Below, one piece after another: positions 1-8,648 of a stretch of 61,758 nt of DNA (positions within the stretch are counted from its first letter, which is position 1; each line of letters opens with the position of its first letter). The position numbers and the translations under genes are program-made. The stretch comes from an uncultured Bacteroidales bacterium (GTDB taxonomy: Bacteria > Bacteroidota > Bacteroidia > Bacteroidales > UBA932). The notes below the pieces were generated by a model. That model was not told where the DNA came from. It ran no database searches and was given only the letters and a program-made list of their open reading frames with translations. The stretch spans positions 1 through 61,758 of the forward strand of contig CALUSC010000009.1 in NCBI GenBank assembly GCA_944323345.1, written 5' to 3'.

Positions 1-326
1 CCGTTCAGGATGTTTATGTTCTCCTTAGGCACATCCACATGGTCGAAGAAATTCCTGGCCATGAACGAATGGTAGCTTTCCGGATGGGTTTCAGGCAGTC
101 CCACATATTCGTCCATGTTGAATGTTATGACATTCTTGAAAGAAACCTCTCCTGCCTTGTTCATGCGGATGAGTTCCTTGTAAGTGGCTATTGGAGTGGA
201 GCCCGTAGGCAGTCCGAGGACGAAAGGCTTGTCCGTCACGGCAGCCTTTGCCTTGATTCTTGATACTATGTAATGCGCGGCCCATACGGCTCCTTTCGCA
301 TCGTTTTCATTGATGATCAGTCTCAT
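1..326 (-). CDS. nagB: Glucosamine-6-phosphate deaminase (5' part, cut by window edge)
   Basis: N-terminal 108 residues only; the rest lies beyond the left edge. Translation of the minus strand from the ATG at 326 begins [15 protein letters not shown] and contains the NagB signatures LGLPTGSTP and FNMDEYVGL, the latter carrying the catalytic Asp72 equivalent. The enzyme converts glucosamine-6-phosphate to fructose-6-phosphate and ammonia in the cytosol, closing amino-sugar catabolism. It lies 115 bases downstream of a second NagB-like gene on the same strand and is probably co-transcribed with it; a palindrome and a short direct repeat occupy the gap. Identity is clear from the motifs and start. 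Confidence 0.93.
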   Translation of the reverse strand, partial: MRLIINENDAKGAVWAAHYIVSRIKAKAAVTDKPFVLGLPTGSTPIATYKELIRMNKAGEVSFKNVITFNMDEYVGLPETHPESYHSFMARNFFDHVDVPKENINILN

Positions 327-353
327 TCTTTTTTGTTTTTTATTTTTATAATG

Positions 354-376
354 CCGGCAGATTGCAAATCTGCCGG
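354..376. repeat. GCA-centred palindrome
   Basis: A perfect 10-base inverted repeat, CCGGCAGATT and AATCTGCCGG, around a GCA centre. It sits between the two nagB-type genes and resembles the intergenic palindromes at 18434, 26856 and 34648. It could act as an RNA hairpin in the nagB operon mRNA or be a REP-like element. Confidence 0.6.
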
Positions 377-432
377 AACGTTGATGTTTGTCCGGTTCTG
401 TCGGAACGTTGATGTCGTTGTCCGGTTCTGCC
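375..432. repeat. Two-copy imperfect direct repeat
   Basis: Copies at 375-402 and 403-432 share GGAACGTTGATGT followed by TTGTCCGGTTCTG; the second has two extra bases (CG). Each copy ends in a small CCGG hairpin. It lies immediately 5' of the palindrome at 354-376 on the minus-strand transcript. Confidence 0.6.
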
Positions 433-441
433 GGACAGGTG

Positions 442-2358
442 TCAGAACAGCTTCACGAACACCTCGATAGCCTGGTATTCGGCCATGCCGAGCTCGTTGT
501 AAAGGCGTGCCGTGTTCTGAGTCCTGTCTTCGGCCCTCTGCCAGAATTCGCGAGGGTCCTCGCCAGGGAACGGTACGATGTCCTTCTGTGATACGTGTCT
601 GTAGATGGCATGACGTTTCTTGATGAGTTCGTCAGGGCTGAGCGGAACAGCCATGTCCACTTTCCCGAGTTCCCATTCCATCCAGGCGCCGCGGTAGAGC
701 CATACATGGCATTCCTTGAGCCATGACTCGTCCTTCAGCTGTTCCAGCGCGGCAAGCACGGCTTCCGTACATACCCTGTGTGTCCCGTGAGGGTCGGCAA
801 GGTCTCCTGCCAGATATATCTGGTGAGGTTTTACCTTGTTCAGAAGTTCCTTGATGATATCTATATCCTTTTGTGTCCTCTGTCCCTTCTTTATGCCTCC
901 GGTCTCGTAGAACGGAAGATTGAGGAAATGGGCATTCGTATTCTCGTTCAGGCCGAATGACCTCACTGCCGACCTGGCTTCAGCGCGCCTTATGGCAGCC
1001 TTGATGTCCAGAAGGGCTCTCGGCTCAGGTTCTCCCGGTTTCTTGCTGGCCACGATGGCCTTTACCTCTTCGAACTTGTCTGCAAATCCGAGTTCGTGGG
1101 CCGTATCCATGTGCTGGAGCACCACGTCATCATGGACTGCGACGTTTCCTGACGTTTCGTAGGCTACGTGTACGTCGTGTCCCTGTTCTACCAGACGGAT
1201 GAATGTGCCTCCCATGGAAATGACATCGTCGTCAGGGTGAGGCGAGAAGATGACTACTCTCTTAGGGAATGGAGTAGCCGGCACAGGACGTGTGGAGTCA
1301 TCTGCGTTCGGTTTCCCTCCCGGCCATCCTGAAATGGTGTGCTGGAGATCATTGAATACGTCGATATTGATTTTGTCGTAAGGGCCTTTCTTTTCCAGAA
1401 GCTCGCCGAGTGAGTTTTCGATGTAGTCCTGGTATTTCAGTTTCAGGATAGGCTTGCGGACAGTCTCGCAGAGCCATACCACAGCTTTCCTGACGAATTT
1501 CGGTGTCCATTCGCATGGCCCTACCAGCCAAGGCGCCACGACTCTTGTAAGCATGCTGGCTGAATTGTCGTCAGTATAGATCGATATGTTGTCATGTTTC
1601 TGGAGGAAAGAAGCCGGGCAAGAGGTCGTGACAGGCCCTTCCACGATGTCTTTGACGGCACTGGCCTTGTCTTCGCCCCAGGCCATCAGGATTATCTTCT
1701 TTGCACTCATCATCGTGGATATGCCTATAGTGATGGCTGTCTTCGGAGTGTCCGCGATGTTCCCGTTGAAGTTCCTCGACTGGATTTTTCTGGATTTGTA
1801 CGACAGAAGCACTGTCCTGGTACGGCTTTTTTCTGATGAACCGGCTTCGTTGAATCCGATCTGTCCCTGTTCTCCGACACCGATTACCAGCAGGTCGAGA
1901 CCGGAAGCGGCCTTGTCGTATTCTGCGCAGTACTCGGAAACTTTATCCTTCGCCACAGTGCCGTCAGGTATATGGATATTTTCCTTTTTTACATCCACAT
2001 TGTTCAGGAATTCTTCATGAAGCCTGTGGTTGCGGCTTTGGGCCTCGTTCTTTCCTACCGGATAATACTCATCTATGCTGAACACTTCCACGTTTGAGAA
2101 AGAAACCGCACCTTCCTTGTGCTTTGCGGCCAGTTCCCTGTAAAGGGTCACGGGAGTGGTTCCGGTGGTAAGGCCGAGCTTGAAATTGCCGCCCTTGTGG
2201 CTGTTTATGGACCTGATGATGATATCAGCGATTACCTTGCTGGCATCTTCCTGATCTTCATAGATTTCAGCTGGGATTTTCTCATAGCTGTGGAGAATGT
2301 CGGCAGGCAGGTCCTTTTCGATGAGCCCGCCGTCCTTCGGTAAAGTAAAGTGTTTCAT
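442..2358 (-). CDS. NagB-like domain fused to LmbE/PIG-L deacetylase-like domain
   Basis: A 638-residue two-domain protein. Residues about 35-290 have the NagB/6-phosphogluconolactonase fold (LGLTTGTTP at 61-69, FSIDEYYP at 93-100). Residues about 365-590 are an LmbE/PIG-L zinc deacetylase-like domain with HPDDD at 374-378 and a later DPHGTHR motif. Similar long NagB homologues occur in Bacteroides. In NagB the active-site loop reads GVGNDGHIAFNE; here it is [12 protein letters not shown], so the catalytic Asp and His are both Gln (164 and 166), while Asp96 and Glu171 remain. The deaminase half may therefore be inactive or altered. It is followed by true nagB, which suggests a role in N-acetylglucosamine or related amide metabolism. 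Fold assignment is firm, activity is not. Confidence 0.85.
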   Translation of the reverse strand: MKHFTLPKDGGLIEKDLPADILHSYEKIPAEIYEDQEDASKVIADIIIRSINSHKGGNFKLGLTTGTTPVTLYRELAAKHKEGAVSFSNVEVFSIDEYYPVGKNEAQSRNHRLHEEFLNNVDVKKENIHIPDGTVAKDKVSEYCAEYDKAASGLDLLVIGVGEQGQIGFNEAGSSEKSRTRTVLLSYKSRKIQSRNFNGNIADTPKTAITIGISTMMSAKKIILMAWGEDKASAVKDIVEGPVTTSCPASFLQKHDNISIYTDDNSASMLTRVVAPWLVGPCEWTPKFVRKAVVWLCETVRKPILKLKYQDYIENSLGELLEKKGPYDKINIDVFNDLQHTISGWPGGKPNADDSTRPVPATPFPKRVVIFSPHPDDDVISMGGTFIRLVEQGHDVHVAYETSGNVAVHDDVVLQHMDTAHELGFADKFEEVKAIVASKKPGEPEPRALLDIKAAIRRAEARSAVRSFGLNENTNAHFLNLPFYETGGIKKGQRTQKDIDIIKELLNKVKPHQIYLAGDLADPHGTHRVCTEAVLAALEQLKDESWLKECHVWLYRGAWMEWELGKVDMAVPLSPDELIKKRHAIYRHVSQKDIVPFPGEDPREFWQRAEDRTQNTARLYNELGMAEYQAIEVFVKLF

Positions 2359-2399
2359 GGAAAATATAATTATGTGTTTAAAAATTTCCGTACATCATA

Positions 2400-2407
2400 C
2401 AAATGTA
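2400..2407 (-). promoter_or_regulatory. -7 promoter element for the NagB/LmbE gene
   Basis: Minus strand reads TACATTTG, matching the Bacteroidetes -7 consensus TAnnTTTG. The predicted start site is about 2396, giving a leader of roughly 38 bases. No clear -33 TTTG is seen. Confidence 0.5.
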
Positions 2408-2450
2408 AGAAAAAAATCAGACGAGATGCCGGATTTCCAGATATTATTTT

Positions 2451-2458
2451 TAATTTTA
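2451..2458 (+). promoter_or_regulatory. Possible -7 element for hppA
   Basis: TAATTTTA matches TAnnTTTG at seven of eight positions in an AT-rich stretch. It lies between two candidate hppA starts (2426 and 2492) and so favours the later one. Confidence 0.35.
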
Positions 2459-2491
2459 GCAGTTTTAATTTTAACGATAATATTCCGGATT

Positions 2492-4690
2492 ATGCTGAAC
2501 TTGTTCTATCTGGTGCCGGTAGCGGCAGTCCTCGCACTAGGCTTTGCATGGTATTTTTTCAGGCAGATGATGAAAGAGAGCGAAGGCTCGGTGACCATGA
2601 AGGAAATCGCCCTTTATGTCCGCAAGGGAGCCATGGCTTATCTCAGGCAGCAGTATAAGGTAGTGACGATAGTTTTCGTCATACTTGCCGTATTCTTCGC
2701 CATCCTTGCCTATGGCTTCGGAGTCCAGAATCCGTGGGTGCCGTTCGCATTTCTGACGGGCGGATTCTTTTCAGGACTGGCCGGGTTCATCGGCATGAAG
2801 ACAGCGACCTATGCTTCTGCCAGAACGGCCAACGCAGCCATGCGTTCACTTAATTCGGGACTGAAGATAGCTTTCCGTTCGGGAGCTGTCATGGGGCTTA
2901 CTGTCGTGGGACTCGGACTTCTGGACATTTCCCTGTGGTATATAATACTGGACCTTTTTACGGGAGCTGAAGGCCCTCAGAAACTGGTGATAGTCACCAC
3001 TACCATGCTGACATTCGGGATGGGAGCTTCCACGCAGGCTCTGTTCGCCCGTGTGGGAGGCGGAATATATACCAAGGCTGCCGATGTGGGTGCGGACCTG
3101 GTGGGAAAGGTGGAAGCCGGAATTCCGGAAGACGATCCCCGGAATCCTGCCACGATAGCCGATAATGTCGGCGATAATGTCGGCGACGTCGCAGGCATGG
3201 GGGCCGATCTTTACGAGTCTTATTGCGGATCCATTCTCGCGACTATGGCTCTCGGCGCCTCTGCTTTCTATATGGCAGGCGAAGAGATGCAGATGAAAGC
3301 CGTGTTCGCGCCGATGCTCATTGCCGCCGTCGGGGTCATCCTGTCGATAATAGGTATCTTTACGGTCAGGACCAAAGAAAACGCAGGCATGAGCCAGCTT
3401 CTGAAATCGCTGGGATTCGGTACCAATGTCAGTGCGGTGCTGATAGCTGTCGCGACTTTCGGCATAATGTATATCCTGGGGATGGAAAACTGGATCGGAA
3501 TCTCCTTTTCGGTGATAGTCGGCCTGGTGGCCGGAGTGATTATAGGACAGTCCACGGAGTATTACACTTCACATTCATACAAGCCGACCAAAGACTTGGC
3601 GGAGAGTTCCAAGACCGGCCCGGCTACGGTAATAATCTCAGGCGTGGGCCTCGGCATGCTGTCTACGGCTATTCCTGTAATTACCATTGCGATAGCGATA
3701 TTGCTGTCTTATCTTTGCGCAATAGATTTCGATTTTGCGGCCATGCTTTCGGCTGAAAATCTCAGTCTCGGCCTCTACGGTATCGGTATCGCTGCAGTGG
3801 GAATGCTGTCGACTCTCGGAATCACGCTGGCTACCGACGCTTACGGTCCGATAGCCGACAATGCGGGAGGCAATGCCCAGATGAGCGGTCTGGACCCTGA
3901 GGTCCGCCGCCGTACCGATGTCCTCGATGCCCTCGGCAATACCACGGCCGCTACCGGCAAGGGTTTCGCCATAGGATCGGCTGCATTGACAGGCCTGGCT
4001 CTGCTGGCTTCGTATATGGAAGAAATAAAGATAGCTCTCGACAGGATGGGTGAAAAGATAGTCGGCGTCGCCGGAGAGAGCATTGACGCCGTACAGGCGA
4101 CGATACCGGATCTTATGGCTCATTATCATGTGGATCTGATGAATCCGATGGTACTGGCCGGAGTCTTTATCGGAGCCATGATGTCGTTCCTCTTCTGCGG
4201 ACTGACGATGAACGCCGTAGGGCGCGCGGCGCAGAAAATGGTGGAGGAAGTGCGCCGCCAGTTCAGGCAGATAAAGGGCATTCTGACACGTGAAGCTACA
4301 CCGGATTATGCCCGGTGCGTGGAAATCTCGACCAAAGGGGCGCAGAAAGAGATGCTTCTTCCGTCCCTGATAGCCATCATAGTCCCGGTGGCGGTAGGTC
4401 TGATACTCGGAGTGGCCGGAGTCATGGGGCTGCTTATCGGCGGCCTGGGATCAGGTTTCGTCCTGGCCATTTTCATGGCCAATTCCGGAGGTGCATGGGA
4501 CAATGCCAAAAAATATGTGGAGGAGGGGAATCTCGGAGGCAAGAATTCCGAGTGCCACAAGGCCACGGTTGTGGGGGATACGGTAGGAGATCCGTTCAAG
4601 GATACATCCGGCCCGTCATTGAACATCCTGATAAAGCTCATGAGTATGGTGTCCATAGTCATGGCCGGACTCACGGTATGGCTGCATTGA
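2492..4690 (+). CDS. hppA: Membrane-bound ion-pumping pyrophosphatase
   Basis: A 732-residue polytopic protein that couples pyrophosphate hydrolysis to export of H+ and/or Na+. The catalytic stretch is intact: DVGADLVGKVEAG, then the ADNVGDNVGD and AGMGADLYESY motifs, and near the C-terminus GGAWDNAKKY and DTVGDPFKDTSGPSLN. The motif GNTTAATGKG has Ala where K+-independent enzymes have Lys, so this is the K+-dependent class; which ion it pumps cannot be told. The ATG at 2492 is chosen because it gives the family N-terminus (MLNLFYLVPVAAVLALGF). The ATG at 2426 would add 22 residues encoded by very AT-rich DNA that holds a promoter-like box. Confidence 0.95.
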   Translation: MLNLFYLVPVAAVLALGFAWYFFRQMMKESEGSVTMKEIALYVRKGAMAYLRQQYKVVTIVFVILAVFFAILAYGFGVQNPWVPFAFLTGGFFSGLAGFIGMKTATYASARTANAAMRSLNSGLKIAFRSGAVMGLTVVGLGLLDISLWYIILDLFTGAEGPQKLVIVTTTMLTFGMGASTQALFARVGGGIYTKAADVGADLVGKVEAGIPEDDPRNPATIADNVGDNVGDVAGMGADLYESYCGSILATMALGASAFYMAGEEMQMKAVFAPMLIAAVGVILSIIGIFTVRTKENAGMSQLLKSLGFGTNVSAVLIAVATFGIMYILGMENWIGISFSVIVGLVAGVIIGQSTEYYTSHSYKPTKDLAESSKTGPATVIISGVGLGMLSTAIPVITIAIAILLSYLCAIDFDFAAMLSAENLSLGLYGIGIAAVGMLSTLGITLATDAYGPIADNAGGNAQMSGLDPEVRRRTDVLDALGNTTAATGKGFAIGSAALTGLALLASYMEEIKIALDRMGEKIVGVAGESIDAVQATIPDLMAHYHVDLMNPMVLAGVFIGAMMSFLFCGLTMNAVGRAAQKMVEEVRRQFRQIKGILTREATPDYARCVEISTKGAQKEMLLPSLIAIIVPVAVGLILGVAGVMGLLIGGLGSGFVLAIFMANSGGAWDNAKKYVEEGNLGGKNSECHKATVVGDTVGDPFKDTSGPSLNILIKLMSMVSIVMAGLTVWLH

Positions 4691-4744
4691 CACAGTATCC
4701 GCACCCGGGCCTGGGAGGCTTTGTAACAGCGAATAAGAAAAACC

Positions 4745-5770
4745 ATGATAAAGGAAGAATACAGACACAAGGAAATATTCAGTCTTGAGAACGGCGGACA
4801 GATCGAGGGGCTGTCCGTGACATATCACAGATCGGACAGGCCATACGTTCCCGGCAAAGACGGGCGGAAAGTCGTATGGATCTGCCATGCATTCACTGCC
4901 AATTCGGACCCGCAGGACTGGTGGCCGGATCTTGTAGGTCCTGGAAAGACCATAGACCCGGACGTGTATTTTGTAGTATGCGTCAACATGCTGGGCTCAC
5001 CGTACGGGACCACGTCCCCGGCATCCGTAAATCCGAGGACAGGGCATCCGTATTATTTCGATTTTCCGAAAATTACCGTAAGGGACATCGTAAATGCCAA
5101 TATTCTGATAAGGAAACATCTCGGAGTGGACAGGATCGACCTGATGATAGGAGGGTCGATAGGCGGTTTCCAGGCTCTGGAATGGATGATAATGGAACCG
5201 GATGTCATGAAAAAATCACTCGTGTCCGCATGCGGGGCGAGGGTGACTCCATGGGTGACGGCATATAACGAGTCGCAGAGGATGGCTCTGGAAGCCGACC
5301 CCACTTTCCGGGAATGCGCCGGGCTGGATGGTGGAAAGGCCGGGCTGGCCTGTGCACGCGCCATAGCCCTGATTTCATACAGGAACTATATCTGCTACAA
5401 TGCCACGCAGTCGGAAGCGGATCCTGACAAGGTCTTCGCCGATAAGGTATGTTCCTATCAGCAGTATCAGGGCAGGAAACTGATAAACAGGTTCGATGCC
5501 TATTCGTATTATTGCCTGACATACTCTCTGGACAGTCACAATGTCGGACGCGGCAGGGGCGGAGTGGAGGCGGCTCTGGGGCGCATCAAGGCTGATACCG
5601 TAGTGGTAGGGATAAATACCGACTGTCTCTTTCCTGTGGAAGAACAGAAATTCATGGCCACCCATATAGCCGGAGCCATGTATGTGGAGATAAATTCGCA
5701 GTTCGGGCATGACGGGTTCCTGATTGAAAGCGGCCCGTTGGGAAATATAATACAGCAGCTGTTGGACTGA
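4745..5770 (+). CDS. metX: Homoserine O-acetyltransferase
   Basis: A 341-residue alpha/beta-hydrolase that activates homoserine with acetyl-CoA for methionine synthesis. The nucleophile elbow is GGSIGGFQALEW, preceded by the family segment NMLGSPYGTTSP. The Asp (GINTDCLFP) and His (FGHDGFLIES) of the triad are visible at the C-terminal end. Some family members use succinyl-CoA, and the sequence alone does not decide this. The next gene, 11 bases on, is the O-acetylhomoserine-using sulfhydrylase, which fits acetylation. It starts 54 bases after hppA with no clear promoter between, so read-through is possible. Confidence 0.92.
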   Translation: MIKEEYRHKEIFSLENGGQIEGLSVTYHRSDRPYVPGKDGRKVVWICHAFTANSDPQDWWPDLVGPGKTIDPDVYFVVCVNMLGSPYGTTSPASVNPRTGHPYYFDFPKITVRDIVNANILIRKHLGVDRIDLMIGGSIGGFQALEWMIMEPDVMKKSLVSACGARVTPWVTAYNESQRMALEADPTFRECAGLDGGKAGLACARAIALISYRNYICYNATQSEADPDKVFADKVCSYQQYQGRKLINRFDAYSYYCLTYSLDSHNVGRGRGGVEAALGRIKADTVVVGINTDCLFPVEEQKFMATHIAGAMYVEINSQFGHDGFLIESGPLGNIIQQLLD

Positions 5771-5781
5771 TGCCCGGCTGA

Positions 5782-7086
5782 ATGACCGATAAGGAAAATA
5801 CTGAAGATATGGAAAAAAGAGAATACGGATTCGAGACCCTGCAGTTGAGGGCCGGACAGGAAATAGACCCTGTTTCCAAGGGTACCGCAGTGCCCATATA
5901 CCAGTCTACCGCATACGTTTTCGATGATATGCAGTACGGAGCCGATTTGCTGGCCTTGAAAAGGCCGGGCAATATTTATACGAGGCTGAACAATACGACC
6001 AACGATGTCTTCGAAAAGAGGATGGCAGCCCTGGAAAACGGAGTGGCGGCAGTAGCTACGGCATCGGGACAGTCGGCAGTCTTTCTTTCCGTGACGAACA
6101 TATGCGGGCCTGGAGATAACATAGTAGCGTCTCCGTTCCTCTATGGCGGGACTTATACCATGTTCGAGATTACCCTGCGTGATATGGGAATCCAGGTCAG
6201 ATTCGCAGCCAGCGACAGCGTGGAGGATCTGGAAAAACTGATAGACGACAGGACCAAGGCCGTCTATGTGGAGATGCTCGGAAATCCGGCATTCAATGTC
6301 CCGGATCTGGAACCTATCGCGGAAATGGCCCACAGAAAAGGCGTCTGTGTCCTGACGGACAATACTTTCGGCTGCGGAGGCTATCTTTGCCGGCCTATGG
6401 AATGGGGCGCCGATGTCTGCATACATTCCGCCACGAAGTGGATTTGCGGTCACGGTACCGCTCTGGGCGGAGTGGTGGTAGACGGCGGCCGTTTCGACTG
6501 GACGGCGGACAAATATCCTTTGCTCGCAGCACCTTCGGAGAGCTATCACGGTATGGTCTACAAGGATGTATTCGGAAAAGCAGCATTTGCCGGAAGAGTT
6601 CGGGTCGACGGCCTCAGGAATATAGGGGCGTCCGCATCTCCTTTCAACTCATTCCTTATGCTGCAAGGACTTGAGACTCTGTCGCTGCGGGCTGAAAGAT
6701 GCTGCTCGAATGCTCTCGCAATAGCGGAGTTCCTCCACAGCCATCCTGCCGTGGAAAGCGTGAATTATCCCGGACTCCCGGACAACAGATACCATGCCCT
6801 CGCGGAAAAGTATCTGCGCCACGGTTACGGTGCCGTCCTGACATTCAGGGTGAAAGGAGGCTTCGACGCCGCTGCTGCCCTGGTCGGAAGGCTCGGCCTT
6901 ATCCTGCATGTCCTCAGTGTCGGAGACAGCAAGTCGCTTATAGTACACCCTGCTTCCACTTCGCATTCACAGCTCAGTCCTAAGGATCAGGAGGCATGCG
7001 GGGTATATCCTAACATGCTCAGGCTTTCAGTAGGAACCGAAAGCATCGACGATCTGATATACGACCTGGAGCAGGCGTTGATGTAG
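5782..7086 (+). CDS. O-acetylhomoserine aminocarboxypropyltransferase (sulfhydrylase)
   Basis: A 434-residue PLP enzyme of the Cys/Met metabolism family. The PLP lysine is Lys219 in HSATKWICGHG, and YTRLNNTTNDVFEKRMAALE is the typical N-terminal segment. The length and the GTALGGVVVDGG stretch fit O-acetylhomoserine sulfhydrylase (MetY type), making homocysteine from O-acetylhomoserine and sulfide. Cystathionine gamma-synthase is the alternative but is usually about 40 residues shorter. A second start at 5809 (MEKREYGFETLQL) is equally plausible. It lies between metX and asd, forming a short methionine/aspartate-family cluster. Confidence 0.87.
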   Translation: MTDKENTEDMEKREYGFETLQLRAGQEIDPVSKGTAVPIYQSTAYVFDDMQYGADLLALKRPGNIYTRLNNTTNDVFEKRMAALENGVAAVATASGQSAVFLSVTNICGPGDNIVASPFLYGGTYTMFEITLRDMGIQVRFAASDSVEDLEKLIDDRTKAVYVEMLGNPAFNVPDLEPIAEMAHRKGVCVLTDNTFGCGGYLCRPMEWGADVCIHSATKWICGHGTALGGVVVDGGRFDWTADKYPLLAAPSESYHGMVYKDVFGKAAFAGRVRVDGLRNIGASASPFNSFLMLQGLETLSLRAERCCSNALAIAEFLHSHPAVESVNYPGLPDNRYHALAEKYLRHGYGAVLTFRVKGGFDAAAALVGRLGLILHVLSVGDSKSLIVHPASTSHSQLSPKDQEACGVYPNMLRLSVGTESIDDLIYDLEQALM

Positions 7087-7120
7087 ATTGATATAAAATG
7101 AACTTATAAACCTTGTTATT

Positions 7121-8125
7121 ATGAAAGTAGCAGTAGTGGGTGCCACCGGACTGGTAGGCACCAGAATGTTGGAAGTGCTCGCAGAGCGCAATTTCCCCGT
7201 AACAGAACTCCTCCCTGTCGCTTCAGCGAAGTCTGTCGGCCGCAAAGTGACTTTCCAGGGAAAAGAATGGTCTGTGGTGAGTGTCGATGATGCTATTGCG
7301 GCCAGGCCGGATCTGGCCCTCTTTTCTGCAGGAGCCGGAGCATCCAGGGAACTCGCCCCGAAATTCGCCGAAGTCGGATGCCGCGTGGTAGACAATTCTT
7401 CATGCTGGAGGATGGACCCTACAAAAAAACTCGTCGTGCCTGAGATAAACGGCGATGTCATCACGGCGGATGACTATATAATAGCCAATCCGAACTGCTC
7501 TACAATCCAGATGCTTATGCCTCTGGCTCCTCTTCACAGGGCGTTTGTCATAAAAAGGATAGTGGTCTCTACGTATCAGTCCGTCACTGGAACCGGATAC
7601 AAGGCTCTCGACCAGATGGAGGCAGAGCGCTCCGGCAAGAAATGGGGCGAATATCCTGCGGTATATCCGTATCCGATAGATGAGAATATCCTGCCGCATA
7701 TCGATTCATTCCTCGAAACAGGGTATACCAAGGAGGAAATGAAAATGGTGAACGAGACCCACAAGATTCTCGATGAGAATATCCAGGTTTCTCCTACGAC
7801 TGTGCGTGTGCCTGTCAAAGGAGGGCATTCCGAATCCGTGAATCTGGAATTCGAGAAAGACTTCACGCTGGAAGAAGTCCGCAGGCTCATCTCTGAGGCT
7901 CCCGGATGCGTGCTCCAGGACAATCCTTCGGAAAACATCTACCCTATGCCGCTTTACGCCTGGGGGCATGACGAAGTGTTCGTAGGCCGTATCCGTCGGG
8001 ACCCGTCAGTAAAGTACGGACTTAATCTCTGGTGTGTCGCGGACAATCTCCGCAAAGGGGCGGCCACGAATGCCGTGCAGATCGCACAGTATATGATAAC
8101 GAAAGGTTTCCTGCCGAAAGAATAG
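7121..8125 (+). CDS. asd: Aspartate-semialdehyde dehydrogenase
   Basis: A 334-residue cytosolic enzyme that reduces aspartyl phosphate to aspartate semialdehyde, the branch point to homoserine, methionine, threonine and lysine/DAP. The N-terminal NADP-binding loop is VAVVGATGLVGTRML, and the catalytic cysteine is Cys126 in ANPNCSTIQM. The His-containing segment VRVPVKGGHSESVN is present. Length is normal. It follows the sulfhydrylase by 34 bases and ends 3 bases before the convergent DUF456 gene. Its product supplies the homoserine used by metX upstream. Confidence 0.95.
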   Translation: MKVAVVGATGLVGTRMLEVLAERNFPVTELLPVASAKSVGRKVTFQGKEWSVVSVDDAIAARPDLALFSAGAGASRELAPKFAEVGCRVVDNSSCWRMDPTKKLVVPEINGDVITADDYIIANPNCSTIQMLMPLAPLHRAFVIKRIVVSTYQSVTGTGYKALDQMEAERSGKKWGEYPAVYPYPIDENILPHIDSFLETGYTKEEMKMVNETHKILDENIQVSPTTVRVPVKGGHSESVNLEFEKDFTLEEVRRLISEAPGCVLQDNPSENIYPMPLYAWGHDEVFVGRIRRDPSVKYGLNLWCVADNLRKGAATNAVQIAQYMITKGFLPKE

Positions 8126-8128
8126 AGC

Positions 8129-8620
8129 CTACAGGTAGACTATGATATAGTACATCATCACTCCGCAGGCTACAAGCTTCAGACCGGTTCCGACGATGAA
8201 TCCCAGAAAAGACCCCAAGGCGGATTTCATCGCTTCGGAACCTCTTTTGTTTGCGAAAATGATTTCGGCCAGGAATGCTCCGAGGACGGAGAATAATATC
8301 ATTCCCCATGGAGGCATGACGAAAATGCCGAAAACCATTCCGATAAAAGTGCCCCATTCGGCAGCTTTCGAACCGCCCGTAGCCCGCGTCAGGAAGGATG
8401 GTATGACATAATCCAGGATGCTTACGAGGACTGTCACTCCAAGCATTACAAGCAGGATGGTCAGTGACATCTCATCTCCATGGCTGTTCGTGCCGCCCCA
8501 GAAATAAAGGAGAAGCATGCCCACCCAGCTGAGGGGCGGGCCGGGAAGTGCAGGCAGGACGCTTCCCAATATGCCTATGATTCCGGCGAGTACCGCCAGT
8601 ATTCCTATAACGATTTCCAT
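8129..8620 (-). CDS. DUF456 family small membrane protein
   Basis: A 163-residue, very hydrophobic protein with about four to five membrane spans. The glycine-rich turns (GIIGILGSVLPALPGPPLSW near the N-terminus and IGMVFGIFVMPPWG centrally) are typical of DUF456. Function is unknown for the family. It follows pepP by 28 bases on the same strand and is probably co-transcribed with it. Confidence 0.82.
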   Translation of the reverse strand: MEIVIGILAVLAGIIGILGSVLPALPGPPLSWVGMLLLYFWGGTNSHGDEMSLTILLVMLGVTVLVSILDYVIPSFLTRATGGSKAAEWGTFIGMVFGIFVMPPWGMILFSVLGAFLAEIIFANKRGSEAMKSALGSFLGFIVGTGLKLVACGVMMYYIIVYL

Positions 8621-8648
8621 TCAGGTACGGTTTTGATGCACGAGGCTG

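Noticed and set aside
2297-2491. Longer start for the pyrophosphatase
   Set aside because: The extra codons overlap the divergent gene's start and an AT-rich promoter region, and the family N-terminus begins at 2492.
4691-4744. SAM riboswitch upstream of metX
   Set aside because: The 54-base gap is too short and shows none of the expected helices.
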